NCBI RefSeq assembly: GCF_000524195.1
Contig: NW_020170415.1
Location: 391,912-455,911, forward strand
From: Echinococcus granulosus
Taxonomy: Eukaryota > Platyhelminthes > Cestoda > Cyclophyllidea > Taeniidae
DNA: 64,000 nucleotides
Direction of reading: 5' to 3'
Shown: in pieces, positions 13,601 to 33,304 of the stretch
How positions within the stretch are numbered: position 1 is the stretch's first letter
Layout: every line of letters starts with the position of its first letter
Made by a program: the position numbers and the translations under genes
The notes under the pieces: model-generated
Databases searched by the model: none
Seen by the model: the letters and a program-made list of their open reading frames with translations, nothing else
What the model was told of the DNA's origin: nothing

Positions 13601-16600
13601 TACCGATACTGCTAGTAGTGTTGCTCACACATAGTCATTCTTCATTTATTCCACAAATTGAGTTTCTCAATTTCTTGGGATATTATTCTACAATTCGGTT
13701 CCTTCTACAATCTAGTATGCTAAACTGGGATGAATTTGTAGTTTGCTTCTTTATCCACAGAAATTGGAGCAATATTAGTAATCCAACCACCTTGAAAGGT
13801 GTGAAGTGCAATCACACTTAAGGCATAAAAGCATTACGTTTAAAATATTAAAAGAGCATGTCATGTTCGTGTAACCGGTAAGCTGAGAATTCATTTCTAG
13901 GTCATCCTGGATTCATCTTCTGTCACCAAGTTACGGATTTTCTTTCATTTCCTTGGTAGAAAGGTGTATGGATCTAATCATGTGCATGACCTCTGTCATT
14001 CGGTAGCTATCACATCGCTCTTTGATGCTGAACACTGAGTCCCCAGTTGAATAAGAGGGGCTGATGCCCGAAAGCCCAATCCATTCGGTGTGTACCTTTT
14101 TGGATGGGAGACTCAGGAGATCGCAGTACATCCCACAAATGCGAGGGAAAGGGTTTTTCTGTCAAACCTAATTTTATTGACAACATACACTTAAGAATGC
14201 CACAGTTAAGGGGATAAGATTGACACTAACGTTCGTGGGTCGAGCGTGATTTTACCTGGTTCATGCTGAGTAATAAAACCACGGTGGGAAACGGATTTGC
14301 ATTTACATTTGCAACGTAAATCAAGTTTTTTAACCATTTTAAAGGAGTATTAAGTCAGAATAACTGATCTGCCTTAATCAAGTTCCCGCCCCGTTATCTG
14401 AAACCGGAGGTTAGCTTCTAGATGCCTCAAGAATGACCGAAATTTAACCCTTCTCTTCACTGAGTTAAAGCGATGACGTGTTTTTTGCTGTCTCTGTTAC
14501 TCATGTGAAATTTTTTGCTCTGACAACAGGTAACTCCTCCGTTCACCACATAATTGCATCTCGGAGTAAATTTAATTCAAGTTTCGCACACACACACACG
14601 CAATGAGTCACTTGAATTTCTGCATTAATTCCATTTAGATTGATGGCATGAGGTAGCAGTGCCTCTAAAACACTCATCCACGCTTTTTATAAATAGATGC
14701 CTTAGAAATCGTTCCACTTTTCTGGTACTTTCTGCATGAAAAAGTGGAGTAGACGTGGAAACGCAAACGGCCTAGCGAGTTTAGCATGCAGGGATGAGAA
14801 CTTTTTGAGTACCGTAGACTCTCACGAAAAGCGGCTCACTACTTCACTATTGTAACATCACTCCTCGTTTTATTACAAAAATACGCATCATCTTCCCACA
14901 TAACTAGTTAATGTTCACCTAGCCTAGAGGAGAAACACGATGATTCCTTCGAGCGAGTAAATGGTGCTTTTATATAAACTTGTAAATTTATATTAACACT
15001 TCTTGCAGCGGTAAGGCTTGATAAGCTTTTGGTAACCAGCAAATGAGGGGAAATTGCCTAGTTTTTTACTTTAAAAGTGAGTATTCTTGAGGATGAGAGC
15101 CTTTGAGTTGAAGGCTGTGCACACTCCCCATTGGTAACTCGTGACTAGAGGTTTCGCGATTGAATGGGAACTGCCTTTCTTACTAGTCATGATTCAGGCA
15201 GACAAATAGACAGTAGCCCACGAGAACCCTCTGTTATTTTGAAAGAAAGCATTAACTATAGTGGTTCCTTGGATCATACGTCTTCCGGATACTTTAAACA
15301 TGAACCCGCTCTTTGTAGTCATTTAGGAAAAATTGTGGGATAGGTGGCCAAAATCGTACCAGACTATGTTTCTTCTCTGAAAAAGGTTCTTCAGCAACAT
15401 CGAGTGCAAGGTTTGGAAGAAAGTTGAAAACGTCGGCAGGAGAGAAATGTTGATGTAGCGCCCCGAGAGTGCCTTATAGACGCAGTAAGTCATAATGCTC
15501 TGGCATAATATGTATCGTCGGAGTACAGCAGAGTTGGGGGCCACTGATGTGGCCCGGATGCCAGGCCGCCTGGCTAGTGTACAATGACAGAGTCCCTAAG
15601 TGGCCTCTTAGCAGAACTGACAGTTGGACAAACAATTAAAGAATTACCTTGGAAAAAATCGCCTAGAGCCATTGGCCTCCTGTTCATCTTCAAGCAGTAG
15701 CCCCGTATCGAAGTAATTTGTGTCTGGGGGATCGCCGTAATCCCCGCCGCCTGCCCTTTACGATGCTAAACACCGGAAGTGGGTAACAAGTGAAAACCCG
15801 GCGACCAAGACGAGCGCTTGACAATTGGACGGATTTTGCTTATTAGGCTGGGAAATTACATTATTCACTTAGATTAGGCTTAGCAACTTTCTGTCCTTAT
15901 CCTTTTACATTCAAGTTAATATTTCGGCTTCAAATGTGACTCCACCCATTTTAAAAGCTGGTGAACATTTGAGATGCTCGTTCAACTGGATGTTTAAGTG
16001 CCTCTAAGTGAGGATGCGTTTGTGATCTCTTGTGTGTTCACACCTGCTAAGCCGCCGATCGCGACCGCTTCTTCATTAGACATTCCGCTTTGCTAGTGCT
16101 CGTCTTTACCACGAATTTTATAGTAATTAACTTGAGTATTCTCACATTGGGTCTTTTCGTGGAATCTTGAGTAAGACCTAGAAATGTATAATTTTTATGC
16201 TGCTAAAATGACATATTTTTCGCTTAAAAGCTTCGTATCAACATGATGCTGGCCACAGCAATGGGAATTTTGAGGCTGACTTATGCACATCCATCATTTT
16301 CAGTGCCTTAGTTGCATAGGCTACGTGGAGAACTCTAGACAACTTCGTAAAATTGTGCAAAATAAGCAGACAGCCAGGAGTATGGAGGGTGGAGGTTGAA
16401 TAAAAACGCTTCTTCATTTACATGAAACAGAAAGGCTGTGCCTTAAAGACCGCCTCAAGCACACTCAACTGAAAAGAAATTTCCTGACTCAACTGCATTG
16501 CATCCAAAGGATTGTTTCGATTTCACAATCACTATAAATGGAAATTTGGACCTTCCGAATACGGATTTTGCTGGGTGGTATCATCAAAAAATGACTTGCG

Positions 16601-19600
16601 ACCCCAAAAGTTGGGTAATGTGAGTCAGATTAAAAGGAAGGAAAAAAATTAATGAACTGTGAACTTCTAGAAGAAACGGCCAATCAGATGGTGACTATCA
16701 CTGGTGCAAGCCACTGCCATAGCGCACACCAAACCCCGTTCCATCATAATTTTTATTAATAAAGAAAGTAGAGGGTCATTAAGGAGCTGTGTCAAATGAG
16801 CTGGATGATTGGCGTTCTCGGAAAGAAGGCACGAATTGCCGAATATCTTAATAAAAAGTATTAGTTGAAAGGGCCTTCGCTAGAGGCGACTTCTAGGCTT
16901 GATTGAGGTCAAAGAACTTCCTACTATCGTGGTAGTATTCAATGTTAAAGGCTAAAACGGGGTTTACTTCACCCTTGACGTTTTTCAACATTATTTAGAA
17001 GATTATCTTTAGTCAATGTGCATTTTATGCCTTCCCAAGCATTGTCCGATGAAAGTAATATCCAATTGAATTGAGGCGAGGCGAGATTCACGTTGATTTG
17101 CTTATCGTAGCCGCGTTTTAACCCAACGGTACGTGAATAGGCCACAAGAAGCAAGAAATCTCTGCAAATTTGCGTTCTAGAGTCATATTTTCCCTTGGTT
17201 TTGATATGGTATTCCTCGAATTACCTGCAGTGTTGCCAGTTATTGCACCAATGGTTTGCTTTTCCCACTTCGACAAATTTTCGCCACTTTTACCTCATTC
17301 AGAGAAATTACATCTTCACGCACTCAAGACTTGCCTCCTTGAAAATAAGTAGAAATTGATGGAAGAAGTAACTGCAGAGCCCCTGAAGACGAAAGGAGAC
17401 ATAATACCCGGTCAGAATATGTATTGTCGCCCTACAGAAGGGCTCTGGGGTTACCGGTATGGCCTGGAGGCCAGGCCACCTCGTGATGCCATCAGCGGCC
17501 CATTACCGAAACCGAGAGTTACACACAAAGCCCAAAGCAGCACCTATTTCAATGCATATGTGTGTCGCATTCAATTACGAGAGTCAAGTACTTGACAGAA
17601 CCCTCTAGTATTTGGTTTTCCCCATGCTAATCTCAGTTTGAGGTCGGTGAGGCATACAAATTTTTTCTAGTAAAAAGTAGACCATTGCCTCAATTCTTGC
17701 GGCTTTTAATTGCTTGTTTACAACATTTCGTTTACCAAAAAAACAATACAATTTTACTTAATTAAAGTTATTTGGAGCATAGTAATGATATTTTAGTACC
17801 ATCCAGGTCATCGAGTCGTAACAGAGCACACCGACTTGTAAACAACATAATTGTAAAATTGAGAAGGGACTGGGAAACCAATAGCATGACTCCTAATGGA
17901 GAAGAGGCCAATGTGGTCAACCTTGGCAGGATCCGAGAAATTGAGGTATTTTTCGACCATCCTGAATTACCATAAGAGAAGTCCACCTTAGTTATATGTT
18001 TCAGTAGTATTAAATGCATCTTACAACCATGTCTTGGGTTCCTTTGTCCCAGCGTTTGTGGCGGAGCTCTATACGATCGCGTAGTGGCCGAAGACAACTT
18101 GGACGAGAAGATCAGCGCGTCAATAATCCGTCAAATGCTCCTCGGCCTGGAGCACATTCAGACCTGCTCAGTGTTGCATCTGGACTTGAAGCCGGAGAAC
18201 GTGATGATGGTCGCACCTTCGGGGTATCAGCTGAAGATCATCGACTTCGGTCTGGCCTACTTCTACGACCCGCAACGACCCCGACGCCAAATTGGCGGTA
18301 CCTATATCTATTCCGCGCCGGAAACGATCACCTACGATTATCAAAGCTTTGCCACTGATATTTGGAGTGTGGGTGTCATTGCCTACGAACTGTAAGTACA
18401 ACCATATCGGCGGTTCACCATCATTCACCTAATTATTATGGATTTGCTTAATTATTTCTTTGCCACAATTACTTGCTGCCTGGTATTCGTTCTGTTCTAA
18501 TTTGCCCACATTATACCTCGCGATGATTCGCTTTGTTGGGTGGGGCTAGTGGTCTCACCGAGACTTTCATGCGGCAAGCAGTACTTATCCACAAAAGTGC
18601 AACTATAACGTAGACAGGGTGTGCCGAGGACCGGCAGTTGGCACTTCAACTGGCTGTAGCAGCTGTGTCGACGTAGCGGTGGTGATTCGATAGCGCAAAA
18701 CCTCGCAGATGACTATACATGCTGGGATGTGTCTAAGCACAATACCACCTGCACCTACTTTTGACTTGCTATTCTGAGCCCTGATGAGGTGGAGTAAAGT
18801 GGGTTTTAATCACGAGTTCTGTCGATGCTGCCGAGAACACGGGAAGATATGTCATCAGCATGTTAGCCAAATCGAAGGAGACTGGAAGGCCAGTGTGGTT
18901 AATCTTTATGAGAGCTTCAGGAATAGGTACCACAAGTACCGTGTGCCTGATGATTCGAAATTATCCCCATTAAAACATTTACAGGCTCTCTGGAATCACG
19001 CCGTTTGAATGTCCCCAATCTGGTGATCCAGAGCGGGAATTGACTCTGTCAGAAATAACCACGAACATTATGAACTGTCGCTACAACTTTGACGATGACG
19101 GCATTTGCGATGCCTCCGATGAGGCCAAAGACTTTATTTGCACCATCCTCAAGAAGAGTCCCAAGTGAGTGTCGATAAGTCTCAACCCCTTGCCTCTCTA
19201 CGCAGGAAGGCGAATCAATTTTGGGTTTGGATTTCTCTTGCAGAGATCGCCCGAGTGTTGAGGCATGCCTCAAGCATTCCTGGATGGAGATGTCGAACGA
19301 GTTGCCAACTGTTCGACGCGATGTCTCCATTCGTCGAAGAGCATCGGTAGGTTCCAGCCAAAATCTCTTACACTGAAATTTCTGTCTTCGACTAACCAGT
19401 CATCCCCATCTTAACTTGACGCAGTAAGATTTAAAATCTGGCCTAACTGCTACGAGGTAATCGACCTTCGAATCGAATTAATATCCTGTTCAATCGTCAC
19501 CCTATATGGTGCACTTGTCCTTGTCACTTTGTAACCCTGGCTTCGTAGGTGATGGAGCATTTAGTACTCAATGTGTCAATGCCTTAAAGACTTGATTGTA

Positions 19601-19725
19601 GTAAAAAGAGTACTTAGGTGGTTACCATTACCCGACTACTTGCATTAATTCTCCAGGCGAAGGAGAAAACCCGACCCTTTGAAATCAGTCACCTCCGTAT
19701 TGCAACCGACGATGCGGTCTATTAG
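948..19725 (+). CDS. Ser/Thr protein kinase of the MLCK/DAPK (CAMK) group, C-terminal kinase domain
   Basis: Predicted exons are 948-1690, 7709-10074, 11675-11765, 12801-13010, 18053-18391, 18985-19164, 19244-19346 and 19657-19725. All junctions are GT-AG and in phase, giving about 1,366 residues. Residues 1 to about 1050 are Ser/Pro-rich and look disordered. The kinase domain follows: Gly-loop GKGKFGKV (about 1066-1073), ATP-binding Lys 1088 in AMKEIK, catalytic loop HLDLKPEN (about 1179-1186), metal-binding DFG (about 1201-1203) and SAPE. HLDLKPEN in place of HRD is typical of MLCK, titin and DAPK kinases. A long N-terminus with a near-C-terminal kinase resembles MYLK2/MYLK3 more than STK17, whose kinase domain is N-terminal. 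The tail is about 40 residues with a basic RRDVSIRRAS stretch; I cannot show a calmodulin site. The start is uncertain: ATG at 1116 is in frame and avoids the CA-repeat-encoded His/Thr stretch. No Ig or FN3 domain was seen. Family call firm, orthologue not. Confidence 0.85.
1691..7708 (+). other. 6.0-kb intron of the kinase gene
   Basis: It starts with a GTAAGT donor and ends with TCTCCCAG. No internal exon was recognised and the flanking phases already agree without one. It contains a homopolymeric C tract at 2642-2657 and otherwise unremarkable AT-rich DNA. Small unrecognised exons cannot be ruled out. Confidence 0.6.
2642..2657. repeat. poly(C) tract, 16 bases
   Basis: An uninterrupted run of C (G on the minus strand) inside the first kinase intron. 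Such G runs can form quadruplex-like structures and are also frequent assembly-error sites. Confidence 0.9.
7709..10074 (+). CDS. kinase gene, exon 2 (788-codon disordered linker)
   Basis: A 2,366-bp exon follows the acceptor TCTCCCAG and ends at a GTAGGT donor in phase 1. It encodes a Ser/Pro/Thr/Lys-rich region with many Ser-Pro sites and no recognisable folded domain, probably a scaffold or regulatory region. Its exceptional open length and its phase agreement with both neighbours support it as coding. Confidence 0.85.
10075..11674 (+). other. 1.6-kb intron of the kinase gene
   Basis: The intron runs from a GTAGGT donor to a TTTTAG acceptor preceded by a pyrimidine-rich tract. Apart from the R1 repeat fragment at about 10.6 kb I see nothing in it. 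Confidence 0.75.
10535..10680 (-). repeat. R1 interspersed repeat, terminal-segment fragment
   Basis: Read on the minus strand, this matches the terminal segment also seen at 15.3, 17.4, 31.0-31.3, 49.3, 50.1, 62.3 and 63.1 kb. It has the start AACTCTCGATTTTGGTAA, a central region around GGCTTCCGGGTCGTGCC, and later TCAGAGAAGTCT. It lies in a kinase intron and is clearly diverged. Confidence 0.6.
11675..11765 (+). CDS. kinase gene, exon 3 (entry to kinase domain)
   Basis: A short exon encoding an acidic stretch and then DHFLIYEDIGK, the first strand of the kinase N-lobe leading into the Gly-loop. It enters in phase 1 and leaves in phase 2 through GTAAGT. Confidence 0.85.
11766..12800 (+). 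other. 1.0-kb intron of the kinase gene
   Basis: It is bounded by GTAAGT and TTGCAG. It contains a GC-rich inverted repeat (CCCGGGGG at 12433-12440 and CCCCCGGG at 12457-12464). No exon or repeat family was recognised. Confidence 0.75.
12801..13010 (+). CDS. kinase gene, exon 4 (N-lobe)
   Basis: It encodes the rest of the Gly-loop, the ATP-anchoring Lys in AMKEIK, the helix C Glu in DVMEVAVLR and the hinge CFIVTE. It leaves through a GTGAGT donor in phase 2. Confidence 0.92.
15325..15610 (-). repeat. R1 interspersed repeat copy
   Basis: On the minus strand it contains GGCGGCCTGGCATCCGGG, then ATACATATTATGCC, GCATTATGACTTACTGCGTC and CTCGGGGCGCTACAT. These occur in the same order as in the 62.3-kb copy. 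It is a longer and better-preserved terminal segment than most others here. Confidence 0.65.
17385..17540 (-). repeat. R1 interspersed repeat, terminal-segment fragment
   Basis: The minus-strand order is AACTCTCGGTTTCGGTAATG, GGCCTGGCCTCCAGGCCAT, then CTTCTGTAGGGCGACAATAC and ATATTCTGACCGGGTATTAT. This follows the repeat order at 10.6, 31.2 and 49.3 kb. Confidence 0.65.
18053..18391 (+). CDS. kinase gene, exon 5 (catalytic core)
   Basis: It holds the catalytic loop HLDLKPENVMM, the DFG motif (IIDFGLAYFYD), the activation segment ending GGTYIYSAPETI and the helix F segment DIWSVGVIAYEL. The catalytic Asp, the Lys and Asn of the loop, and the DFG Asp are all present, so the kinase is predicted active. 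Confidence 0.95.
18392..18984 (+). other. 593-bp intron of the kinase gene
   Basis: It is bounded by GTAAGT and TTTACAG. Nothing recognisable was seen inside. Confidence 0.8.
18985..19164 (+). CDS. kinase gene, exon 6 (C-lobe)
   Basis: It encodes LLSGITPFEC, the typical CAMK-group C-lobe motif, through ASDEAKDFICTILKKSP. It leaves by GTGAGT in phase 2 into a 79-nt intron. Confidence 0.92.
19244..19346 (+). CDS. kinase gene, exon 7 (end of kinase domain)
   Basis: It supplies the conserved C-lobe Arg (DRPSVEACLKHSWM), which closes the kinase fold, and then a basic tail RRDVSIRRAS. It ends in phase 0 at a GTAGGT donor. Confidence 0.9.
19657..19725 (+). CDS. kinase gene, final exon
   Basis: It follows an acceptor CTCCAG in phase 0 and encodes 22 residues (starting AKEKTRPFEISHLR) before TAG. 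Phase agreement makes it the likely terminus. An alternative is read-through of the preceding donor. Confidence 0.65.
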   Translation, partial: AKEKTRPFEISHLRIATDDAVY

Positions 19726-19796
19726 GCACGTGCTCCACCGCGTATCGCATGTATCAAAGACTGCCTGCCCGCCTTTCTTGTACCCCTCCCCTTTAT

Positions 19797-19816
19797 CACC
19801 ACCACCACCACCACCA
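19797..19816. repeat. CAC trinucleotide repeat
   Basis: About seven CAC/ACC units lie in the probable 3' untranslated region of the kinase gene. Confidence 0.85.
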
Positions 19817-20091
19817 CTACTAATCCAGGTCCATTTCTCCCAAATATTTTCTTATCCCACTCAGCCTTCTGCAATTGGACAGCAATCACTGTAAGTATTT
19901 GTGTGTCGAATTCGACTAAAAGGACTAAAGTTCGTCTTTCGCAATGTTTCATCTCCAGTTCAGAGTTTTGCAGCTGGGCAGCATTCACTAAGAGCTAATG
20001 AATTGCAGAAGTGAGTGATTCCAATAGAAAGACGCCTTTTATAGTGGAATTCAAGTCAAACAAGGCCCTTTGAACTCCGCATAGTTCCTTG

Positions 20092-20628
20092 TCATATCCG
20101 CACGCCTGTTCCAGTGTGTAAATGATATCCGCAAGGCTTTGGCGTATGACGAAATGTCATTACTGCTGGATCTGCATAATCCAACTGCTCCGACGGCAAA
20201 GTGAAGTGTTGCGCCCGGATTTCGATGCGATGCAGAACATTCTGGCCTCCCTTGTTAAAACGATCTTTCAACTCTTCCGTCACGTTCAAAGGACATGAAG
20301 CCTTAGCGACAGCAAGTGCGTACAGACCTTTCGAAAATGCAAATTCTCTTGAATAATTGTGTTCGCTGTTCCCACAGAAGTATTTCTCGTGTACAGCTTC
20401 ACAACAGATAAATGACTTCTGTAGCAGTGTGTTGGGAACCACCACGATCAGGATCGTAAGTGACAAATGTAAGACCGCCTTTTTCTCGCAAAGTACGGCT
20501 GGATCCAACGTCACCGCTACTCGCCACTTAGTCGCGTAGTACGTGGTAGCTACGGTGCCATTCTGACCTAATTTGAATGGTTGTCGTAACCACTTTGCTA
20601 TGACATTGATTTCGGTTAAATTAACCAA
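20092..20628 (-). CDS. hypothetical protein (178 codons), doubtful
   Basis: I do not recognise this reading frame. It encodes 178 residues with a hydrophobic segment around residues 55-72 (HLSLTILIVVVPNTL), several cysteines and an NVT glycosylation sequon. It lies downstream of the ZnT5 stop on the same strand, between two convergent genes. An open frame of this length is near the limit expected by chance in 64 kb, and no splice or family evidence supports it. It may instead be 3' untranslated or intergenic DNA. Confidence 0.25.
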   Translation of the reverse strand: MVNLTEINVIAKWLRQPFKLGQNGTVATTYYATKWRVAVTLDPAVLCEKKAVLHLSLTILIVVVPNTLLQKSFICCEAVHEKYFCGNSEHNYSREFAFSKGLYALAVAKASCPLNVTEELKDRFNKGGQNVLHRIEIRAQHFTLPSEQLDYADPAVMTFRHTPKPCGYHLHTGTGVRI

Positions 20629-20871
20629 AATTGTAAATTAAACGGCTAGATGAACAAGTGACAAATTTGGCTGTCACGACTTAAGCCGAATTCTCGCAAT
20701 TATTCCAGTTTGTGACAAAAGTCAATAAGAGACAGCTTCAGCAAGCGAAATCCAAGCAGACATTCACGCTTGACTTTAATCAACTGCATTGAAAGTTATC
20801 GGAAGGAGGCTACAAAAGGGAGCCATGGGGGAGAGACATAAAATCAATCTGCAGAGGGAGAGGCAAAGATC

Positions 20872-30262
<9,391 letters not shown>

Positions 30263-33200
30263 CTAGGAAAGCAACGCCTTATAACTTAATCCGGTTTACT
30301 GATTGTGGTTCCTAATGTCGTCTCTCGAGTCGAGATGCATACTTTCAGGGTAAAGCCACCACTTATTTGAGCGTGGCACCTACGCCGGCACTTGGCGCTG
30401 ATTGGTAAATACTGGGTCAGTGTGACCATTTGGGTCTGTTGGCTCACTTTAGCCTGATGCCTGAGTGGCTTGAATTTTTTTGCTTCTGGGTGTATATAGG
30501 ATATAAGGCATCTCCATGACTGCTTTTTCGTCCATTCGTACAGCAGTCACAAACTACAAATTCACAAATTTTTGTCAAAACCACAATCAAACAATGGATG
30601 CGCAGATAAATAGAACTGAATAGGACAAATCTGTCGACAGAAAAGTCCGCTGTTGATAGTTTAAAATTCCTAAATTTGGACGTGGTGCTTAGCCTTTTCC
30701 CAAGCAAAGAAGAGCTCCTGCTAAACAACCCATCTTAATGATAAGAGGACCGAAATTTGCAGACGCGTTGATTTGGCCACTAGTTTTTCCCTTAAGTACC
30801 TTTTATGCTTCGGCATATTAGCTGCAGACATCTTAAACATAGCTGAATTTCATATGCAAAGGTGGGTACGAAGACTTTTTAATCACAAAATTGCACAAGC
30901 AAATAAAATGAAGAAACCACGACTTTGAACTTATATAGCTGTGGTACACCTGGACTTCGCTGAAAATGAAAGAAGGCATGATACTCGGGTAGAATATATA
31001 TATATTCAGCACAGAGGAGGTATTTGGGCTACTGGCATAACTCAGAGGCCAGCCCACCCGGAGCAATACAAAGACCAAGCCAAAAGTGGCGACTCGCCAA
31101 TACCAACCATCTTATTACAATACAGCTGTGCAGCTCCCAGAGTCCCTCGAAGACAAAAGTGGACAAAATGCTCGGCAGAGTATGTGTTGTTGACCTTGAA
31201 ATAACTTAGGAGCTACTGGCAAGGCCCAAAGCCCAAGCTGCCCAGTGAAGGCACTGTGCCGGAGCCTCTAATTGCCCCATTACCGAAATTGGGAGTTAAA
31301 AAACAAAATAATATTACATAGATGCTATGATGCGATATTATTCTTGTTTTCGCAATTGAAGATGACACACAACATGTGGACTAATAGTGTGTGACCACAA
31401 TGTTTTGACAGTTGCTTTACTGCTGCGAATTATGCTTCCACTTGGTGGCATGGCTTACGGGTCATGCTAGTAGCACCTACATATCTGTGTCAGTAATATA
31501 TTTTCTGTCACAGCACTATGACTTCAGAAAAGGCTTGAGGAAAGGTTCTACATAGTATTAATTATTAACATCATATAACACAAATCGGTATAATTCTCAT
31601 TGAATTTAGTGCCAACGAGACGTTGGATATAGTCAGTCCGGCGTTTAAAGCCTGTTTTAGTAAATAAATTATTTTGTAAGTGTGACAGCAACCCACCCCT
31701 TCAAAGCATTGCAGCTCTTTATCTGCATTTGTTTCGGATACTTTTTGTCGTTACAGCCAAAATCATCAGAGGATTTTCCTGTACATCAGGAATCACTATC
31801 ACAAATTTGACTAATGTCACCAGAACTAGGGTTTTCAGAACTTTGCTTCACCATTTGGTAAAAACAATGATTTAGGTTTACAAGCAAATTGCAGGAAACG
31901 AGAATGATCAAAATTTTTAGTTGTTTATGTGCCAAAAATAATAAATCGAATTTCTGTGAAAATTTTGATGACTGGTCTTCTGGACAGTAATGAAACTGTT
32001 CGTGTGCGTATAAATAATAATTAGGAAATAAAGGTGTATCACAACTTGTCGTTGGGATCACTTTATATTGCTATGCAAGTGTAATGAAACGGTATTCTCC
32101 GTTTGTATACTTAACTATTTAAGATCTTCAGCTCCCTTAATTCCGTCTCTTCCTTGACAGTGTTGTCAGAGAGTCATGTCCATACCCCTCTGTTCCTCTC
32201 TAGACTAATATGGTTTATTCTAACTTCAGGGAAGTGGGGGAACTCTACATTGGTGAAAGAACGACGATCATCCTTATTTCTACAGCTGATTTCCACATCT
32301 TAACGTCACGGTAGGAGGACATCAACCGTGAAAATCTAATAGTGTAGAAACTCATAAAGGGGTAGTTATTTGGTCCACATCCACTTTTGACAATAGCCTC
32401 AATCTCGTGTTCAAATATTCTCTTTTGGCACTTTACAGTTTCCACAAGTACGCGCAATTATATATGATCAATTTGAGTAGTCTACTATGGAGCTACCTTC
32501 AGCACTTTTCTAAAGGTATACCTAATGGGAAAGCAATTGACAGCCTTTTTGTACCCTAAAAGTCTTATCAAACCTGATAGAATGACTAAGCAGCCTTAAA
32601 ACAAGCGTAAGACGACAACGATAGGACTTGGCATATTAGCTCCACAGCGCTACTTTATAATGCCTTTAACTGAATAACTGCTTCTAGGCACATGTACTTA
32701 AAGATAGTGATTTGTGAATTAAGTGCATTTTTCGCTAGGCATCCGGTACCATTAGGTGTTACCAAGCTAATGACTCCTTTCTCTTTCAATAAAATCTGCA
32801 CATGGAATGAGAATCCGGTTTCAATGAAATCGACTGGATGCAGCACTGCCGCTTCAATTAAATACCCTTTAGCTACCATTACAACTTAGTTACTATTATT
32901 TTTGACTACCTGCTGGTTTTAAAAGCATAGCAACGTTGTAATGGTTGACGAAGAAGACTGACTAAAGTGTATCACAGCCGACAATTACTGAAGAAGGAAG
33001 CCACGAGTGACTAAGTGTTAATTGACAGTTCCTCTAACAAAGTGAACTCTAATGCTACTAAAATTACAGCTACTATAGTTTAAATGGCTTTTTCTGCTAA
33101 TATACATCCTTCTGCACTGTCAAAACGTATTTTAAATTCGGGAATCAGGACATCACTTCAGGGATCGTGTCGGCAGATCCCTACAACAGTATGCAACAAA

Positions 33201-33304
33201 ACTAAATAATAACTAGCCATTGATTTTTAGGGAGGTTTACTCTTTTTTCACCACATTTGCAAAAGTAACATATTCCATTTGAAGTTGTTTGATTACTCCG
33301 CCAG
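30263..33304. other. intergenic DNA between divergent ZnT5 and PCF11 genes
   Basis: Apart from two R1 repeat segments at about 31 kb, I see no exon. It should contain the unseen first exon of ZnT5 and the promoters of both genes, but no motif is convincing. Confidence 0.5.
30975..31310 (-). repeat. R1 repeat, two adjacent terminal segments
   Basis: Two successive matches in the same minus orientation: about 30975-31075 (contains ATACTCGGGTAGAATAT and GGGCTACTGGCATAACTC) and about 31130-31310 (contains GGAGCTACTGGCAAGGCCC and CCCATTACCGAAATTGGGAG). The close tandem of the same segment suggests a collapsed or internally deleted element. Confidence 0.6.

Larger units (their letters stand above)
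13011..18052 (+). other. 5.0-kb intron of the kinase gene
   Basis: The kinase alignment is continuous across it (CFIVTE-Y-VCGGALYDRV), so no exon is missing. It carries two R1 repeat fragments, near 15.3-15.6 kb and 17.4-17.5 kb, both in minus orientation. The remainder is unremarkable. Confidence 0.85.

Noticed and set aside
19797..19816. Poly-His-like translation of the CAC repeat as part of the kinase
   Set aside because: It lies after the in-phase stop at 19723-19725 and is more likely 3' untranslated sequence.
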